This document shows positions 16,199 to 24,260 of a stretch of DNA of 64,000 bases, piece by piece. Every line of letters starts with the position of its first letter. Position 1 is the stretch's first letter. The DNA comes from an uncultured Eubacteriales bacterium (GTDB taxonomy: Bacteria > Bacillota > Clostridia > Oscillospirales > Oscillospiraceae). A program made the translations under genes and the position numbers. The notes under the pieces were generated by a model. The model was not told the DNA's origin. It worked only from the letters and a program-made list of their open reading frames with translations, and did not search any database. Location of the stretch: the NCBI GenBank assembly GCA_900543625.1, contig UQSF01000001.1, forward strand, positions 124,001 through 188,000. Reading direction: 5' to 3'.

Positions 16199-16240
16199 GC
16201 GCAGCGGGCGCTCTGCTTTTCGGCAGAGCGCCCGCTGCGC
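16199..16240. terminator. Long GC-rich hairpin after the GtrA gene
   Basis: 18-base arms GCGCAGCGGGCGCTCTGC and complement, six-base loop. The following T-run is weak (CGTCTTGTATTTT), so termination is probable but not certain. Confidence 0.65.
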
Positions 16241-16244
16241 CGTC

Positions 16245-16273
16245 TTGTATTTTCTGCACAGGTTTGGTATTAT
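16245..16273 (+). promoter_or_regulatory. Promoter of the ATP-grasp gene
   Basis: TTGTAT, 17-base spacer, TATTAT, 49 bases upstream of the start codon and directly after the hairpin. Confidence 0.65.
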
Positions 16274-16322
16274 AAGAGGCACAAGATCGACAGCTCCGCG
16301 CCGGGAGCGGGAGGGAACGGAC

Positions 16323-17435
16323 ATGAAAACAGCCATCGTGACAGACGGGAAATACCGGTCGTCCATCGCGGCGGTGCGTGCACTGCACCGTGCGGGCTAT
16401 CAGGTGATCGTGACGCAGACGCGTGCCGACGTGCACGCTGTGCCGGCGGTCGCGGCCTCACGCTGCTGTGCTGCCTTTCGGTGGATCGACGGGGCTGCGG
16501 CCGACGACAGCTATGCAGATCGGCTTGCGGCGCTGCTGGAGACGTATGACCGTCCGGTGCTGTTTTGCGTCGGTGCGGTCACGCTCAACACGGTCGCCGC
16601 GCAGCGGGAGCGGTTTGCCCGGGTCGCAGACTTTCTCATCGCGCCCCGGCCCGTGCTCGATGCACTCAACGACAAGGAGACGGTGCATGCGCGCGCGCAG
16701 AGCCTCGGCATCCCGGTGCCGCGGCAATATGACGGCGTCCCGCCGGAGCGCTATCCCGTTGTCATCAAGCCGCACTGCGGTGAGAAATTCGGCCTCAAGG
16801 CCGCCGACCGGTACGCCGTTGCCGACACGCCGGAGGCATATGCACAGATCCTTGCGCGCATGCAGCGCTACGACCCGGCGCCAATCGTGCAGGACAGGAT
16901 CACCGGCCCCGGTATTGGCGTGAGCTTGCTGCTTGGCCGGGATGGCTGCCTGATCTGCGCGCTGTGCCACCGCCGCATCCGCGAATATCCGGTCACCGGC
17001 GGCCCTTCGACCTGCTGCGAAAGCTTTTACGACGCCGCGTTCATTGACCGCGCGTACCGGCTGCTGCACTCGTTCGGCTTCACGGGCATGGCCATGGTGG
17101 AGTTCAAGGGTGACTGTCTGCTGGAGGTCAATCCCCGCGTCTGGGGCAGCTTCCCGATGACGGAGGCGGCCCAAAGTCCGTTCACGGCGTACTATGCCCG
17201 CGCTGCGGCGGGGGAACGGGTGCGCTATACTGCGCAGGATTATCGCTCCGGCGTGCGTATGCGCTTTCTGCTCAATGATACGCTCGCTGCGCTGCATTAT
17301 CTGCGCGCCGGGCGCGTCGGCATATTTCTGCGCAGCATTGCCGACCTGTTCACGGCGAAGGAGGCCCTGCGCTGCCGCGGTGATAACCGCGTGTTCTGGG
17401 TCTATCTGAAAAACAGCCTGTTTGCGCGCGGGTGA
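16323..17435 (+). CDS. ATP-grasp family ligase
   Basis: 370 residues. N-terminal pre-ATP-grasp fold (MKTAIVTDGKYRSSIAAVRA), then an ATP-grasp core: YPVVIKPHCGEKF is the first nucleotide-binding lysine segment and CLLEVNPRVWGSFP holds the metal-binding Glu/Asn pair. Such enzymes join a carboxylate to an amine or thiol with ATP. The C-terminal 80 residues are basic and possibly membrane-proximal (FLRSIADLF). The start at 16323 has GGGAGGGAA upstream. It is followed after 26 bases by the PHP-deacetylase gene, suggesting a shared role in cell-envelope or glycan chemistry. The substrate is unknown. Confidence 0.85.
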   Translation: MKTAIVTDGKYRSSIAAVRALHRAGYQVIVTQTRADVHAVPAVAASRCCAAFRWIDGAAADDSYADRLAALLETYDRPVLFCVGAVTLNTVAAQRERFARVADFLIAPRPVLDALNDKETVHARAQSLGIPVPRQYDGVPPERYPVVIKPHCGEKFGLKAADRYAVADTPEAYAQILARMQRYDPAPIVQDRITGPGIGVSLLLGRDGCLICALCHRRIREYPVTGGPSTCCESFYDAAFIDRAYRLLHSFGFTGMAMVEFKGDCLLEVNPRVWGSFPMTEAAQSPFTAYYARAAAGERVRYTAQDYRSGVRMRFLLNDTLAALHYLRAGRVGIFLRSIADLFTAKEALRCRGDNRVFWVYLKNSLFARG

Positions 17436-17461
17436 TTTCCGCGCAGAGAGGAGCTTTGCCC

Positions 17462-19339
17462 ATGGAGGTCAGATTTGACCTGCACATTCATTCCGAGCAC
17501 TCGCCGGACGGGCGTATGTCCCTTGACGAGATCGTCTCGTGCGCGCGTGCACGGGGCTTGCAGGGCGTCGCCGTGTGCGATCATGACCGCGCCCTGACCG
17601 AGACGTGGGACACGCCGGATTTTCTGCTCATCCCCGGCGTTGAGCTCTCGACGGATCAGGGGCATCTGCTGGGCCTGTTCGTCACCGAGCAGATCGAGGC
17701 GCGGGAGCTGGGCGCCGCGATCGACGCTGTGCACGCCTGCGGCGGTCTTGCCGTGATGGCGCACCCGTTCGAGCGCAGCAGCGATGCACAGCGGCTCGAC
17801 GCCTACCTCGACCGGCTCGATGGCATCGAGGTCTGGAACGGCCGGGCCGATCGCAAGAACCCGCAGGCCAACGCCATGGCGTGCGCGCTTGCGCAGCGTG
17901 CGCAAAAGCCGGTCACGGCCGGCAGCGATGCGCACCTGCCTGAGGAGATCGGCAACGGCGTCGTGACGCTGGAGGTCGATGCACTGACGCTGCCGTCCGT
18001 CCGTGCGGCGCTGCTGCGCGGGGCGACGGCTGTGGACGGGCGGCGCGGAAAGGCGCGCTATGTTGCCGAGAGCCAGCTGACCAAGCGCAGACGCACCCAT
18101 GCCGGTGCGGCCGCAGAAAAGCACTATGTCGGCTATACCCGGCGCATCGAGCGCGTGCAGACGACCCGGCGCATCTGCGCCATGACGTTTGACGACGGGC
18201 CGATGGGGCTGCCCGCGTCGCCGGATCGGTTTGACGGCCGGACGCTCACGGACGTGCTGCTCGACACGCTGGCGCAGTACGGCGCGCGCGGCAGCTTTGA
18301 CGTCATCGGCGATACGAGCGCCAACTACCCCGACGAGGCCGGCAAGCTCGGCAGCGCCGCGTGGGGCGGCGTGCGCTTTGACCATTACCCGGACATTCAC
18401 TGCGACGAGCAGGGCGGCGCGGAGCACAATGACCGCCTCATCCGCCGTATGCTCGCCGAGGGCCACCAGATCACGAATCACGGCTACCGGCACATCCTTT
18501 TCGGCAAGAAACCGTTTGTATACGGCGCGCGCGAATACCTTCCCGGCTTTGATGCCGCGGTGGAGGATCTCGGCCGCCTGCACGCGCTCATGCAGACGCG
18601 CTATGGCTATACGATGACGCTTGCACGCCCGCCGCACTATGTGGACAAGATGACCGGCGGCTTTACCAGCTACGATGTCTATGACCGTATGGGCTATCAG
18701 TACATGGCGGCGTCGTTTGACGGCGCGGGCTGGCTCCCGTCTACGGATCCGGATCCGGAGGCGGCGCTGCAGGCGGAGATCCGTGCCATGGTCGAGCCGA
18801 TGCGCAAGGCGCTGGAAAAAGACCCGGACTTTTTCTGCGGGCAGATCATTTTCCAGAAGGACGGCTACAACATGGCCAAGCGCACACCGGTGGCCTTTGC
18901 ACTCGGCCAGCAGCTGGCGCTGCTGCAGGAATACGGCTATCAGGTCGTGCCCGTGGGCGAGCTGTTGGCGGAGAGCCCCTTTGCGGATGTCGGCCGCGAG
19001 GAACCGCTGTTTGACCGCCTGACGGCGCTTGCGGAGCAGCGGGCGATCGTCTTTTCCGATAACCGCCTGCGGCTCGACGATCCCATGACGGTGGGCGAGC
19101 TGGCGATGCTGCTGACGCCGAAGGCGGACGCAATCGCGCGCCGCGTCGCGCAGCTGCACCGGACCGGCCGCGCCGGCGCCTATGACGGCGCCATGGCCTG
19201 GTGCCGGGAAAACGGCCTTGTCTCTGCGGCGGCGCACCCGGCGGATCACGTGACCGCGCTGCCGGAGGCATGGTTTGTCCCCACGGACGGCTTCACCCGC
19301 CGGGACGTCTATGCAGCCTTCCGCATGGAACGGCTCTGA
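17462..19339 (+). CDS. Fusion of PHP phosphoesterase and polysaccharide deacetylase, with SLH-like tail
   Basis: 625 residues. Residues 1-190 form a PHP metallophosphoesterase: DLHIHSEHS (H8, H10), CDHD, PGVELS, MAHPFE and AGSDAH supply the metal ligands. Residues about 235-500 are a carbohydrate esterase 4 (NodB) domain: TFDDGP (D244, D245), HGYRH (H340, H344) and ARPPHY. The last 125 residues look like degenerate SLH repeats (LRLDDPMTVGELAMLL; AMAWCRENGLVSA). No signal peptide or membrane anchor is visible, which is odd for a deacetylase and for SLH. GAGGAG precedes the chosen ATG. It probably forms a unit with the ATP-grasp gene. Confidence 0.85.
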   Translation: MEVRFDLHIHSEHSPDGRMSLDEIVSCARARGLQGVAVCDHDRALTETWDTPDFLLIPGVELSTDQGHLLGLFVTEQIEARELGAAIDAVHACGGLAVMAHPFERSSDAQRLDAYLDRLDGIEVWNGRADRKNPQANAMACALAQRAQKPVTAGSDAHLPEEIGNGVVTLEVDALTLPSVRAALLRGATAVDGRRGKARYVAESQLTKRRRTHAGAAAEKHYVGYTRRIERVQTTRRICAMTFDDGPMGLPASPDRFDGRTLTDVLLDTLAQYGARGSFDVIGDTSANYPDEAGKLGSAAWGGVRFDHYPDIHCDEQGGAEHNDRLIRRMLAEGHQITNHGYRHILFGKKPFVYGAREYLPGFDAAVEDLGRLHALMQTRYGYTMTLARPPHYVDKMTGGFTSYDVYDRMGYQYMAASFDGAGWLPSTDPDPEAALQAEIRAMVEPMRKALEKDPDFFCGQIIFQKDGYNMAKRTPVAFALGQQLALLQEYGYQVVPVGELLAESPFADVGREEPLFDRLTALAEQRAIVFSDNRLRLDDPMTVGELAMLLTPKADAIARRVAQLHRTGRAGAYDGAMAWCRENGLVSAAAHPADHVTALPEAWFVPTDGFTRRDVYAAFRMERL

Positions 19340-19354
19340 GTGATGCGAAAACAT

Positions 19355-19387
19355 ACGGCGCCGGACGGAGATCCCGTCCGGCGCCGT
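19355..19387. terminator. Terminator hairpin, left copy of an identical pair
   Basis: ACGGCGCCGGACGG, loop AGATC, complementary arm. The same sequence with the same loop orientation recurs at 19590-19622, bracketing repeat copy B. Confidence 0.85.
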
Positions 19388-19388
19388 G

Positions 19389-19573
19389 GAGACTGTCAAA
19401 AAGTAATACTTTTTGACAAAGGAGTTTGCGGCCTGACTGCAGCGCACGCGCCGTCCGCCCAAGGCAGACGGCGCGCACGTTTGCAGGCCGAGAAGTATTT
19501 TCTTCGCCGCACATGTCGCCGAAGAAAATGATCGGACTTTCTTTCGCCGCTCCGGCGGCGAAACTCTACGAGG
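19389..19573 (-). repeat. Dispersed structured repeat, copy B (reverse orientation)
   Basis: Reading the minus strand it runs from CCTCGTAGAGTTTCGCCGCC to CTTTTTGACAGTCTC with the same four-hairpin order as copies A and C: TTTCGCCGC hairpin, ATTTTCTTCG hairpin, a long GC-rich imperfect stem (GGCCTGCA...GCAGTCAGGCC outer arms; GCGCGCCGTC inner arm), and the TGTCAAAAAGT hairpin. It lies between convergent genes. Confidence 0.88.
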
Positions 19574-19589
19574 TTTTTGGACAAGCTGT

Positions 19590-19622
19590 ACGGCGCCGGA
19601 CGGAGATCCCGTCCGGCGCCGT
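19590..19622. terminator. Terminator hairpin, right copy of an identical pair
   Basis: Identical to 19355-19387 including the AGATC loop; 235 bases separate the two. It lies just past the 3' end of the pseudouridine synthase gene. Confidence 0.85.
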
Positions 19623-19626
19623 GCGT

Positions 19627-20598
19627 TTATGGAATTTGAAAGCCCGGGAAATACTTCTCCGCGAAGGCCACCTGCTGCACCTGAAACGTTTTTCCGCGCA
19701 GGTATTCCAGGATGCCCGCGTCCGTTGGCAGGGTGAAGGTGAGCTTGTAGGAGTAGAGCATCTGCCCCGTCTCGCCGTAGGTGCGGTTGATGCGCTCGCG
19801 GCCGTACTTCCCGTCGCCGAGCAGGGGACAGCCGGCGGCGGCCATCTGTGCGCGGATCTGGTGCGTGCGCCCGGTCAGCAGCCGGCACTCGACGAGCGAG
19901 AGCCCCTTGCGGCTTTGCAGCGTGCGGTATTCCGTCGCGGCGGATTTCGCCCCCGGCTGTGGCTTTTTCGTCACGTAGACCTGGTTTTTTACCGCGTCCT
20001 TGAACAAATACCCCTCCAGCCGTCCTTCGGCGGGCTTCGGCCGCCCGCAGACGACGCAGAGATAGGCCTTGTCGATCTCACGGTCGCGGATCTTATCGTT
20101 CAGGATGCGCAGCGCCTCGGCGTTTTTCGCCGCGATGACGATGCCGCCGGTGTTGCGGTCGATGCGGTTGCAGAGCGCGGGGGTGAAGGCGTTTTCGGCC
20201 TTCGGGTTCCATTCGCCGCTCTGACGCAGGTAGGCCTGAATGTTCGAGATGAGCGTGTCCCAGCTCCATTCGCCCGCACTGTGGCACAGCACGCCGGGCT
20301 TTTTGTCCGCCAGCAGGATGTTCTCGTCCTCATAGACGATGTCCAGCCGCGGCGTCGCAATTTTCAGCCAGGCATTTTCCTCCGTAGGTCTTTCAAAAAA
20401 CTCGTCATTGATGTATAATTGCAGCACGTCCCCCTCGACGAGGCGCACGTCGCGCTTTGTGCCCTTGCCGTTGCGCTTGATGCGCTTGAGGCGGATATAT
20501 TTTTGCAGCAGCGATTCCGGCAGCAGGGGAACGGCCTTTCCGACGAAGCGGTCGAGCCGCTGGCCGGCGTCATTTTTGCGTATTTGGATCTCTTTCAT
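19627..20598 (-). CDS. RluA-family pseudouridine synthase
   Basis: 323 residues. N-terminal S4 RNA-binding domain (about 10-65; DAGQRLDRFVGKAVPLLP), then the synthase domain with NRIDRNTGG carrying the catalytic Asp, LCVVCGRP, and LTGRTHQIRAQMAAAGCPLLGD. It isomerises uridines in 23S rRNA; the exact site is not predictable. The start at 20598 fits family N-termini (MKEIQIRKND); GGAG is rather far upstream, and an in-frame ATG at 20610 is possible. Promoter: TTGACA at 20646-20651 and GATAAT at 20623-20628 on the minus strand. Divergent from yceD. Confidence 0.92.
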   Translation of the reverse strand: MKEIQIRKNDAGQRLDRFVGKAVPLLPESLLQKYIRLKRIKRNGKGTKRDVRLVEGDVLQLYINDEFFERPTEENAWLKIATPRLDIVYEDENILLADKKPGVLCHSAGEWSWDTLISNIQAYLRQSGEWNPKAENAFTPALCNRIDRNTGGIVIAAKNAEALRILNDKIRDREIDKAYLCVVCGRPKPAEGRLEGYLFKDAVKNQVYVTKKPQPGAKSAATEYRTLQSRKGLSLVECRLLTGRTHQIRAQMAAAGCPLLGDGKYGRERINRTYGETGQMLYSYKLTFTLPTDAGILEYLRGKTFQVQQVAFAEKYFPGFQIP

Positions 20599-20622
20599 AG
20601 CATGTACCATCTCCACGCAACG

Positions 20623-20651
20623 ATTATCGCGGATTTTCAGCGCATTGTCAA
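20623..20651 (-). promoter_or_regulatory. Promoter of the pseudouridine synthase gene
   Basis: TTGACA, 17-base spacer, GATAAT reading the minus strand; start codon 25 bases downstream. Confidence 0.8.
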
Positions 20652-20663
20652 CACAAATTCCTG

Positions 20664-20693
20664 TTGACAACAGGGGTGGATATCATCTATAAT
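20664..20693 (+). promoter_or_regulatory. Promoter of the yceD-rpmF operon
   Basis: TTGACA, 18-base spacer, perfect TATAAT, 26 bases upstream of the yceD ATG. Confidence 0.85.
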
Positions 20694-20719
20694 ACTAAAG
20701 CGATTGTGCGAGGTGCGCT

Positions 20720-21250
20720 ATGAGACTGAATTTGAGAGAAATCATAGAAATTCCCGGCGGGAGCGTTCCGTTTTCGCAGGAGCTGGACACGGCTCTGCTG
20801 GACTTTCCCTCTGTCCGGGCGTACACCGCACCGATCACGGCCGAGGGCAAGGTGGTCAATACGGCCGGCATCCTCACGCTGCAGGGAAGGCTGCATGCGC
20901 AGATGCTGTGCGTGTGCGACCGCTGCGGCGCGGAGTTTCCGCGCACGGTCGACCTCGACCTGCACGCCGACATCACGGCGGATGCGCAGGACGACGATCC
21001 CGAGGTGTTTACGCTCGACGGAGACTGGCTCGATGTGGACGAGGTGCTCTCCACCTGCTTTATCCTCAGCATGGATACCAAGTGCCTGTGCAAGCCCGAC
21101 TGTGCCGGACTGTGCGACCGCTGCGGCGCGAATTTGAACCTCGGGCCGTGCCGGTGTCAAAAACCCCGCGATCCAAGAATGGCTGTATTAGAGCAGCTTT
21201 TGGATAATAAAACTGACGAAGAAGAGGAAGCTGCTCATAACAGCGACTGA
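20720..21250 (+). CDS. YceD family protein (DUF177)
   Basis: 176 residues. DUF177 proteins sit next to rpmF throughout bacteria and are linked to 23S rRNA accumulation. Visible features: CDRCGAEF and CDRCGANLN cysteine pairs with KCLCKPDCAGLC between, probably a zinc-binding knuckle, and an acidic tail (KTDEEEEAAHNSD). GAGGTG precedes the ATG. Ends 15 bases before rpmF, so co-transcribed. Confidence 0.93.
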   Translation: MRLNLREIIEIPGGSVPFSQELDTALLDFPSVRAYTAPITAEGKVVNTAGILTLQGRLHAQMLCVCDRCGAEFPRTVDLDLHADITADAQDDDPEVFTLDGDWLDVDEVLSTCFILSMDTKCLCKPDCAGLCDRCGANLNLGPCRCQKPRDPRMAVLEQLLDNKTDEEEEAAHNSD

Positions 21251-21265
21251 CGAGGAGGTGTCATC

Positions 21266-21448
21266 ATGGCAGTCCCGAAAGGAAAAGTGTCTCGACAGAG
21301 ACGTGATAAGCGTCGTTCGTCCCACTGGAAGCTCACCGCTCCGGCGATCGTGAAGTGCCCGAACTGCGGCGCATTCGTCATGCCCCATCACGCCTGCAAG
21401 ACCTGCGGCAAGTACAACGGACGCGACGTCATCAAGGTTGACGACTAA
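21266..21448 (+). CDS. rpmF: 50S ribosomal protein L32
   Basis: 60 residues starting MAVPKGKVSRQRRDKRRSSH, the invariant L32 N-terminus, with a zinc ribbon CPNCGAF...CKTCGKYNG. All four cysteines are present, so this is the zinc-binding form. GAGGAGGTG precedes the ATG. It is the distal gene of the yceD-rpmF operon and is followed by a terminator. Confidence 0.98.
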   Translation: MAVPKGKVSRQRRDKRRSSHWKLTAPAIVKCPNCGAFVMPHHACKTCGKYNGRDVIKVDD

Positions 21449-21457
21449 AAGAAGCTG

Positions 21458-21487
21458 AGAAGAGGAGCGTTTGCCCCTCTTCTTTTG
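21458..21487 (+). terminator. Terminator of yceD-rpmF
   Basis: AGAAGAGG paired with CCTCTTCT, then TTTTGC. Its T-run overlaps the start of a second, longer hairpin at 21482-21521. Confidence 0.75.
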
Positions 21488-21521
21488 CTATATGCCGGAG
21501 TTTTCCGGCATATAGCAAAAG
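21482..21521. repeat. Perfect 18-base-pair inverted repeat upstream of the DUF512 gene
   Basis: CTTTTGCTATATGCCGGA, loop GTTT, exact complement. It lies 26 bases before the next start codon and overlaps the rpmF terminator T-run. It could be a back-up terminator, a processing site or an attenuator; no protein-binding role can be read. Confidence 0.8.
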
Positions 21522-21546
21522 AATTCCTGCAAAGGAGGCGCGGCGC

Positions 21547-22932
21547 ATGCATCGCTGCACGATCAGTCACATCGATCCCGACAGTCCGCTGCGCCACGCA
21601 GCCCACCCCGGCGACCGGCTGGTGTCCATCAACGGCAACCCGATCACCGATGTGCTGGACTATAAATACTACGCCTATGACCCGCAGCTTGCGGTGTGCC
21701 TGCGCCGTCCGGACGGGTCGGAGCACACCGTGCACATCGTAAAGCCGCTCGGCGGCGAGCTGGGGCTGGATTTTGAGACCTACCTCATGGACAATGCCCA
21801 CTCGTGCGCCAACCACTGCGTGTTCTGCTTCATCGACCAGATGCCGCCGGGTATGCGTCCGACGCTGTATTTCAAGGACGATGACGCGCGTCTGAGCTTT
21901 CTCATGGGCAACTACATGACGCTCACAAACCTCTCCGAGCGCGAGGTGCAGCGCATCATCCACCTGCACATCAGCCCCATCAACGTCTCCGTGCACGCCA
22001 CGGACCCGGAGCTGCGCTCGTTTCTGCTCGGCAATCCGCGCGCGGGCAAGACGCTCGAGATCATGCGCCGCTTTTCCGACGGCGGCATCACCATGAACTG
22101 CCAGATCGTCTGCTGCCCCGGCCTGAATGACGGCGCGCAGCTGCAGCGCACGATGCGTGACCTCGCGGCGCTCTATCCGCAGGTGCACAGCGTGTCGATC
22201 GTGCCGGTCGGTCTGACGAAGTTTCGTGAGGGGCTCTACCCGCTCACGCCGTTCACGCCTGAGCACGCGGCCGAGACGCTCGATCTGGTCAATGCCTTCG
22301 GCGACGAATGCGTTGAAAAATTCGGCACGCGCATCTTCTTCTGCGCCGACGAGCTGTATCTCAAGGCGGGGCGCGCGCTGCCGCCGGAGGAATTCTACGA
22401 GGAATTCACGCAGCTGGAAAACGGCGTCGGCATGCTGCGCCTGCAGCAGACGGAGTTCCGCTCGGCGCTGAGCCTGTCCGACCCGCCGGACGGCGTGCCG
22501 TTTTCCATGGCGGCCGGCGTTTCGGCAGCGCCGTTTCTGGAAAAACTTTTGTGTACGGCGCGCGAAAAGTATGCTACAATACAAGGACACGTCTATGCGA
22601 TCGAAAATGACTTTTTCGGCCGCAGCATCAATGTCTCCGGCCTCATCACCGGGCAGGACCTCATCGCGCAGCTGCGCGGGAAGGACCTCGGCGAGCGGCT
22701 GCTGATCTCGAACAACATGGTGCGCCACGACGAGCTGGACTTTCTCGACGATATCACGCTCGAGCAGGCCAGCGCCGCGCTCGGCGTGCCCATCTACCCC
22801 GTGGACGCCGACGGCTTTGCCCTCTGCGACGCCATGTTCGGCATCCTGCCGGAGGTGCACCTGCCCGACCGCGGCAGCGGCAGCACCGACGGCGCGGAGT
22901 ACTACAAATACAATCCCCATAAGGAGGGGTGA
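21547..22932 (+). CDS. DUF512 protein with PDZ-like N-terminus and radical-SAM-like core
   Basis: 461 residues. N-terminal PDZ-like segment (1-65; PGDRLVSINGNPITDVLDY), then CANHCVFCFIDQMPPGMR, which supplies the CxxxCxxC cluster of a radical SAM-type [4Fe-4S] centre, then a barrel and DUF512 C-terminal domain (EFRSALSLSDPPDG; NDFFGRSINVSGLITGQD). The function of this widely conserved clostridial protein is not established. AAAGGAGG precedes the ATG. It is followed two bases later by der, a common arrangement in Clostridia, which suggests a link to translation or ribosome assembly. Confidence 0.9.
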   Translation: MHRCTISHIDPDSPLRHAAHPGDRLVSINGNPITDVLDYKYYAYDPQLAVCLRRPDGSEHTVHIVKPLGGELGLDFETYLMDNAHSCANHCVFCFIDQMPPGMRPTLYFKDDDARLSFLMGNYMTLTNLSEREVQRIIHLHISPINVSVHATDPELRSFLLGNPRAGKTLEIMRRFSDGGITMNCQIVCCPGLNDGAQLQRTMRDLAALYPQVHSVSIVPVGLTKFREGLYPLTPFTPEHAAETLDLVNAFGDECVEKFGTRIFFCADELYLKAGRALPPEEFYEEFTQLENGVGMLRLQQTEFRSALSLSDPPDGVPFSMAAGVSAAPFLEKLLCTAREKYATIQGHVYAIENDFFGRSINVSGLITGQDLIAQLRGKDLGERLLISNNMVRHDELDFLDDITLEQASAALGVPIYPVDADGFALCDAMFGILPEVHLPDRGSGSTDGAEYYKYNPHKEG

Positions 22933-22934
22933 TC

Positions 22935-24260
22935 ATGTCCAAACCACTGGTTGCGATCGTGGGCCGGCCGAATGTCGGCAAGTCCATGCTCTTCAATAAG
23001 CTCTGCGGACGCCGCCTGTCCATCGTTGAGGACACGCCCGGCGTCACGCGCGACCGGCTCTATGCCGAGTGCGAGTGGTGCGGCCGCGCGTTCGACATCG
23101 TCGACACCGGCGGCATCGAGCCGAGCACCGACAATGAGATCCTGCTGTTCATGCGCGAGCAGGCGCAGCTTGCCATCGACGCGGCCGACGTCGTCGTGCT
23201 CGTCACCGAGATCGGCACCGGCGTCACCGCCGCCGATCAGGAGGTGGCCAATATGCTCCTGCGCTCGAAAAAGCCTGTTGTGCTGGCCGTCAACAAGATG
23301 GACTCCACCGGCGCGGTCGACCCCGGCATCTATGAGTTTTACTCCCTCGGCCTCGGCGACCCGATCGCCGTCTCCGCTGTGCACGGTCACGGCACGGGCG
23401 ACCTGCTCGATGCCTGTCTGGAGCATTTTCCGCCCGAGGACGCCTCCGACGCGGACGCGGACTATACCCGCGTCGCCGTCATCGGCAAGCCGAACGTCGG
23501 CAAATCCTCGCTCGTGAACCTCATCCTCGGCGAAAAGCGCGTCATCGTCAGCAATGTCGCCGGCACGACGCGCGACAGCGTCGACAGCCGCTTTGAAAAC
23601 AAATACGGCAAGTATATCTTTGTCGACACCGCCGGTATCCGGCGCAAGTCCCGTGTGGACGACCGCATTGAGAAATTCTCCGTCATGCGCGCAAAGCTCG
23701 CCATCGAGCGCGCGGATGTGTGCCTGATCATGATCGACGCGCGCGACGGCGTCACGGAGCAGGACACGAAGATCGCCGGTCTCGCGCATGAGGCGGGCAA
23801 GGCGTCCATCATCGTCGTCAACAAGTGGGATCTGGTCGACAAGGAGACCGGCACCATGGAGAAGATGCGCAAGGACGTCCTGCGCGACCTGAGCTTCATG
23901 TCCTATGCGCCGGTGCTGTTCATCTCGGCGCTCACCGGCCAGCGCACCGAGCGCCTGTTCGAGCTCATCAACTTCGTCAACGATCAGAGCGCCATGCGCA
24001 TCACCACCGGTATGCTCAACAACGTCCTCGCCGACGCGCAGGCGCGCGTCCAGCCGCCGACGGATAAAGGCCGCCGCCTGAAGATCTATTACATGACGCA
24101 GACGGGCGTCAAGCCGCCCTGCTTCGTCGTGTTCTGCAACAGCCGGGAGCTGTTCCATTTTTCCTATCAGCGCTATCTGGAAAATCAGATCCGCGCCGTG
24201 TTCGGCCTGGAGGGTACGCCGATCCGCATGGTTATCCGGCAGAAGGGAGAGCAGGAATGA
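22935..24260 (+). CDS. der: Ribosome biogenesis GTPase Der (EngA)
   Basis: 441 residues with two tandem GTPase domains: G1 GRPNVGKS near residue 10 and GKPNVGKSS near 180, each with DTGGIE or DTAGIR (G3) and NKMD or NKWD (G4), then a C-terminal KH-like domain (about 350-441). It is required for 50S subunit maturation. AAGGAGGGG overlaps the end of the upstream gene, so translation is coupled. Its last codons overlap plsY by ATGA. First-domain sequence MSKPLVAIVGRPNVGKSMLF is standard except Met instead of Thr/Ala after the P-loop. Confidence 0.97.
   Translation: MSKPLVAIVGRPNVGKSMLFNKLCGRRLSIVEDTPGVTRDRLYAECEWCGRAFDIVDTGGIEPSTDNEILLFMREQAQLAIDAADVVVLVTEIGTGVTAADQEVANMLLRSKKPVVLAVNKMDSTGAVDPGIYEFYSLGLGDPIAVSAVHGHGTGDLLDACLEHFPPEDASDADADYTRVAVIGKPNVGKSSLVNLILGEKRVIVSNVAGTTRDSVDSRFENKYGKYIFVDTAGIRRKSRVDDRIEKFSVMRAKLAIERADVCLIMIDARDGVTEQDTKIAGLAHEAGKASIIVVNKWDLVDKETGTMEKMRKDVLRDLSFMSYAPVLFISALTGQRTERLFELINFVNDQSAMRITTGMLNNVLADAQARVQPPTDKGRRLKIYYMTQTGVKPPCFVVFCNSRELFHFSYQRYLENQIRAVFGLEGTPIRMVIRQKGEQE

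Noticed and set aside
17402..19888. An 828-codon minus-strand open frame across the PHP-deacetylase gene
   Set aside because: Composition (Arg/His/Ala-rich) and complete overlap with an intact two-domain enzyme show it is a shadow; it also runs through the repeat element.
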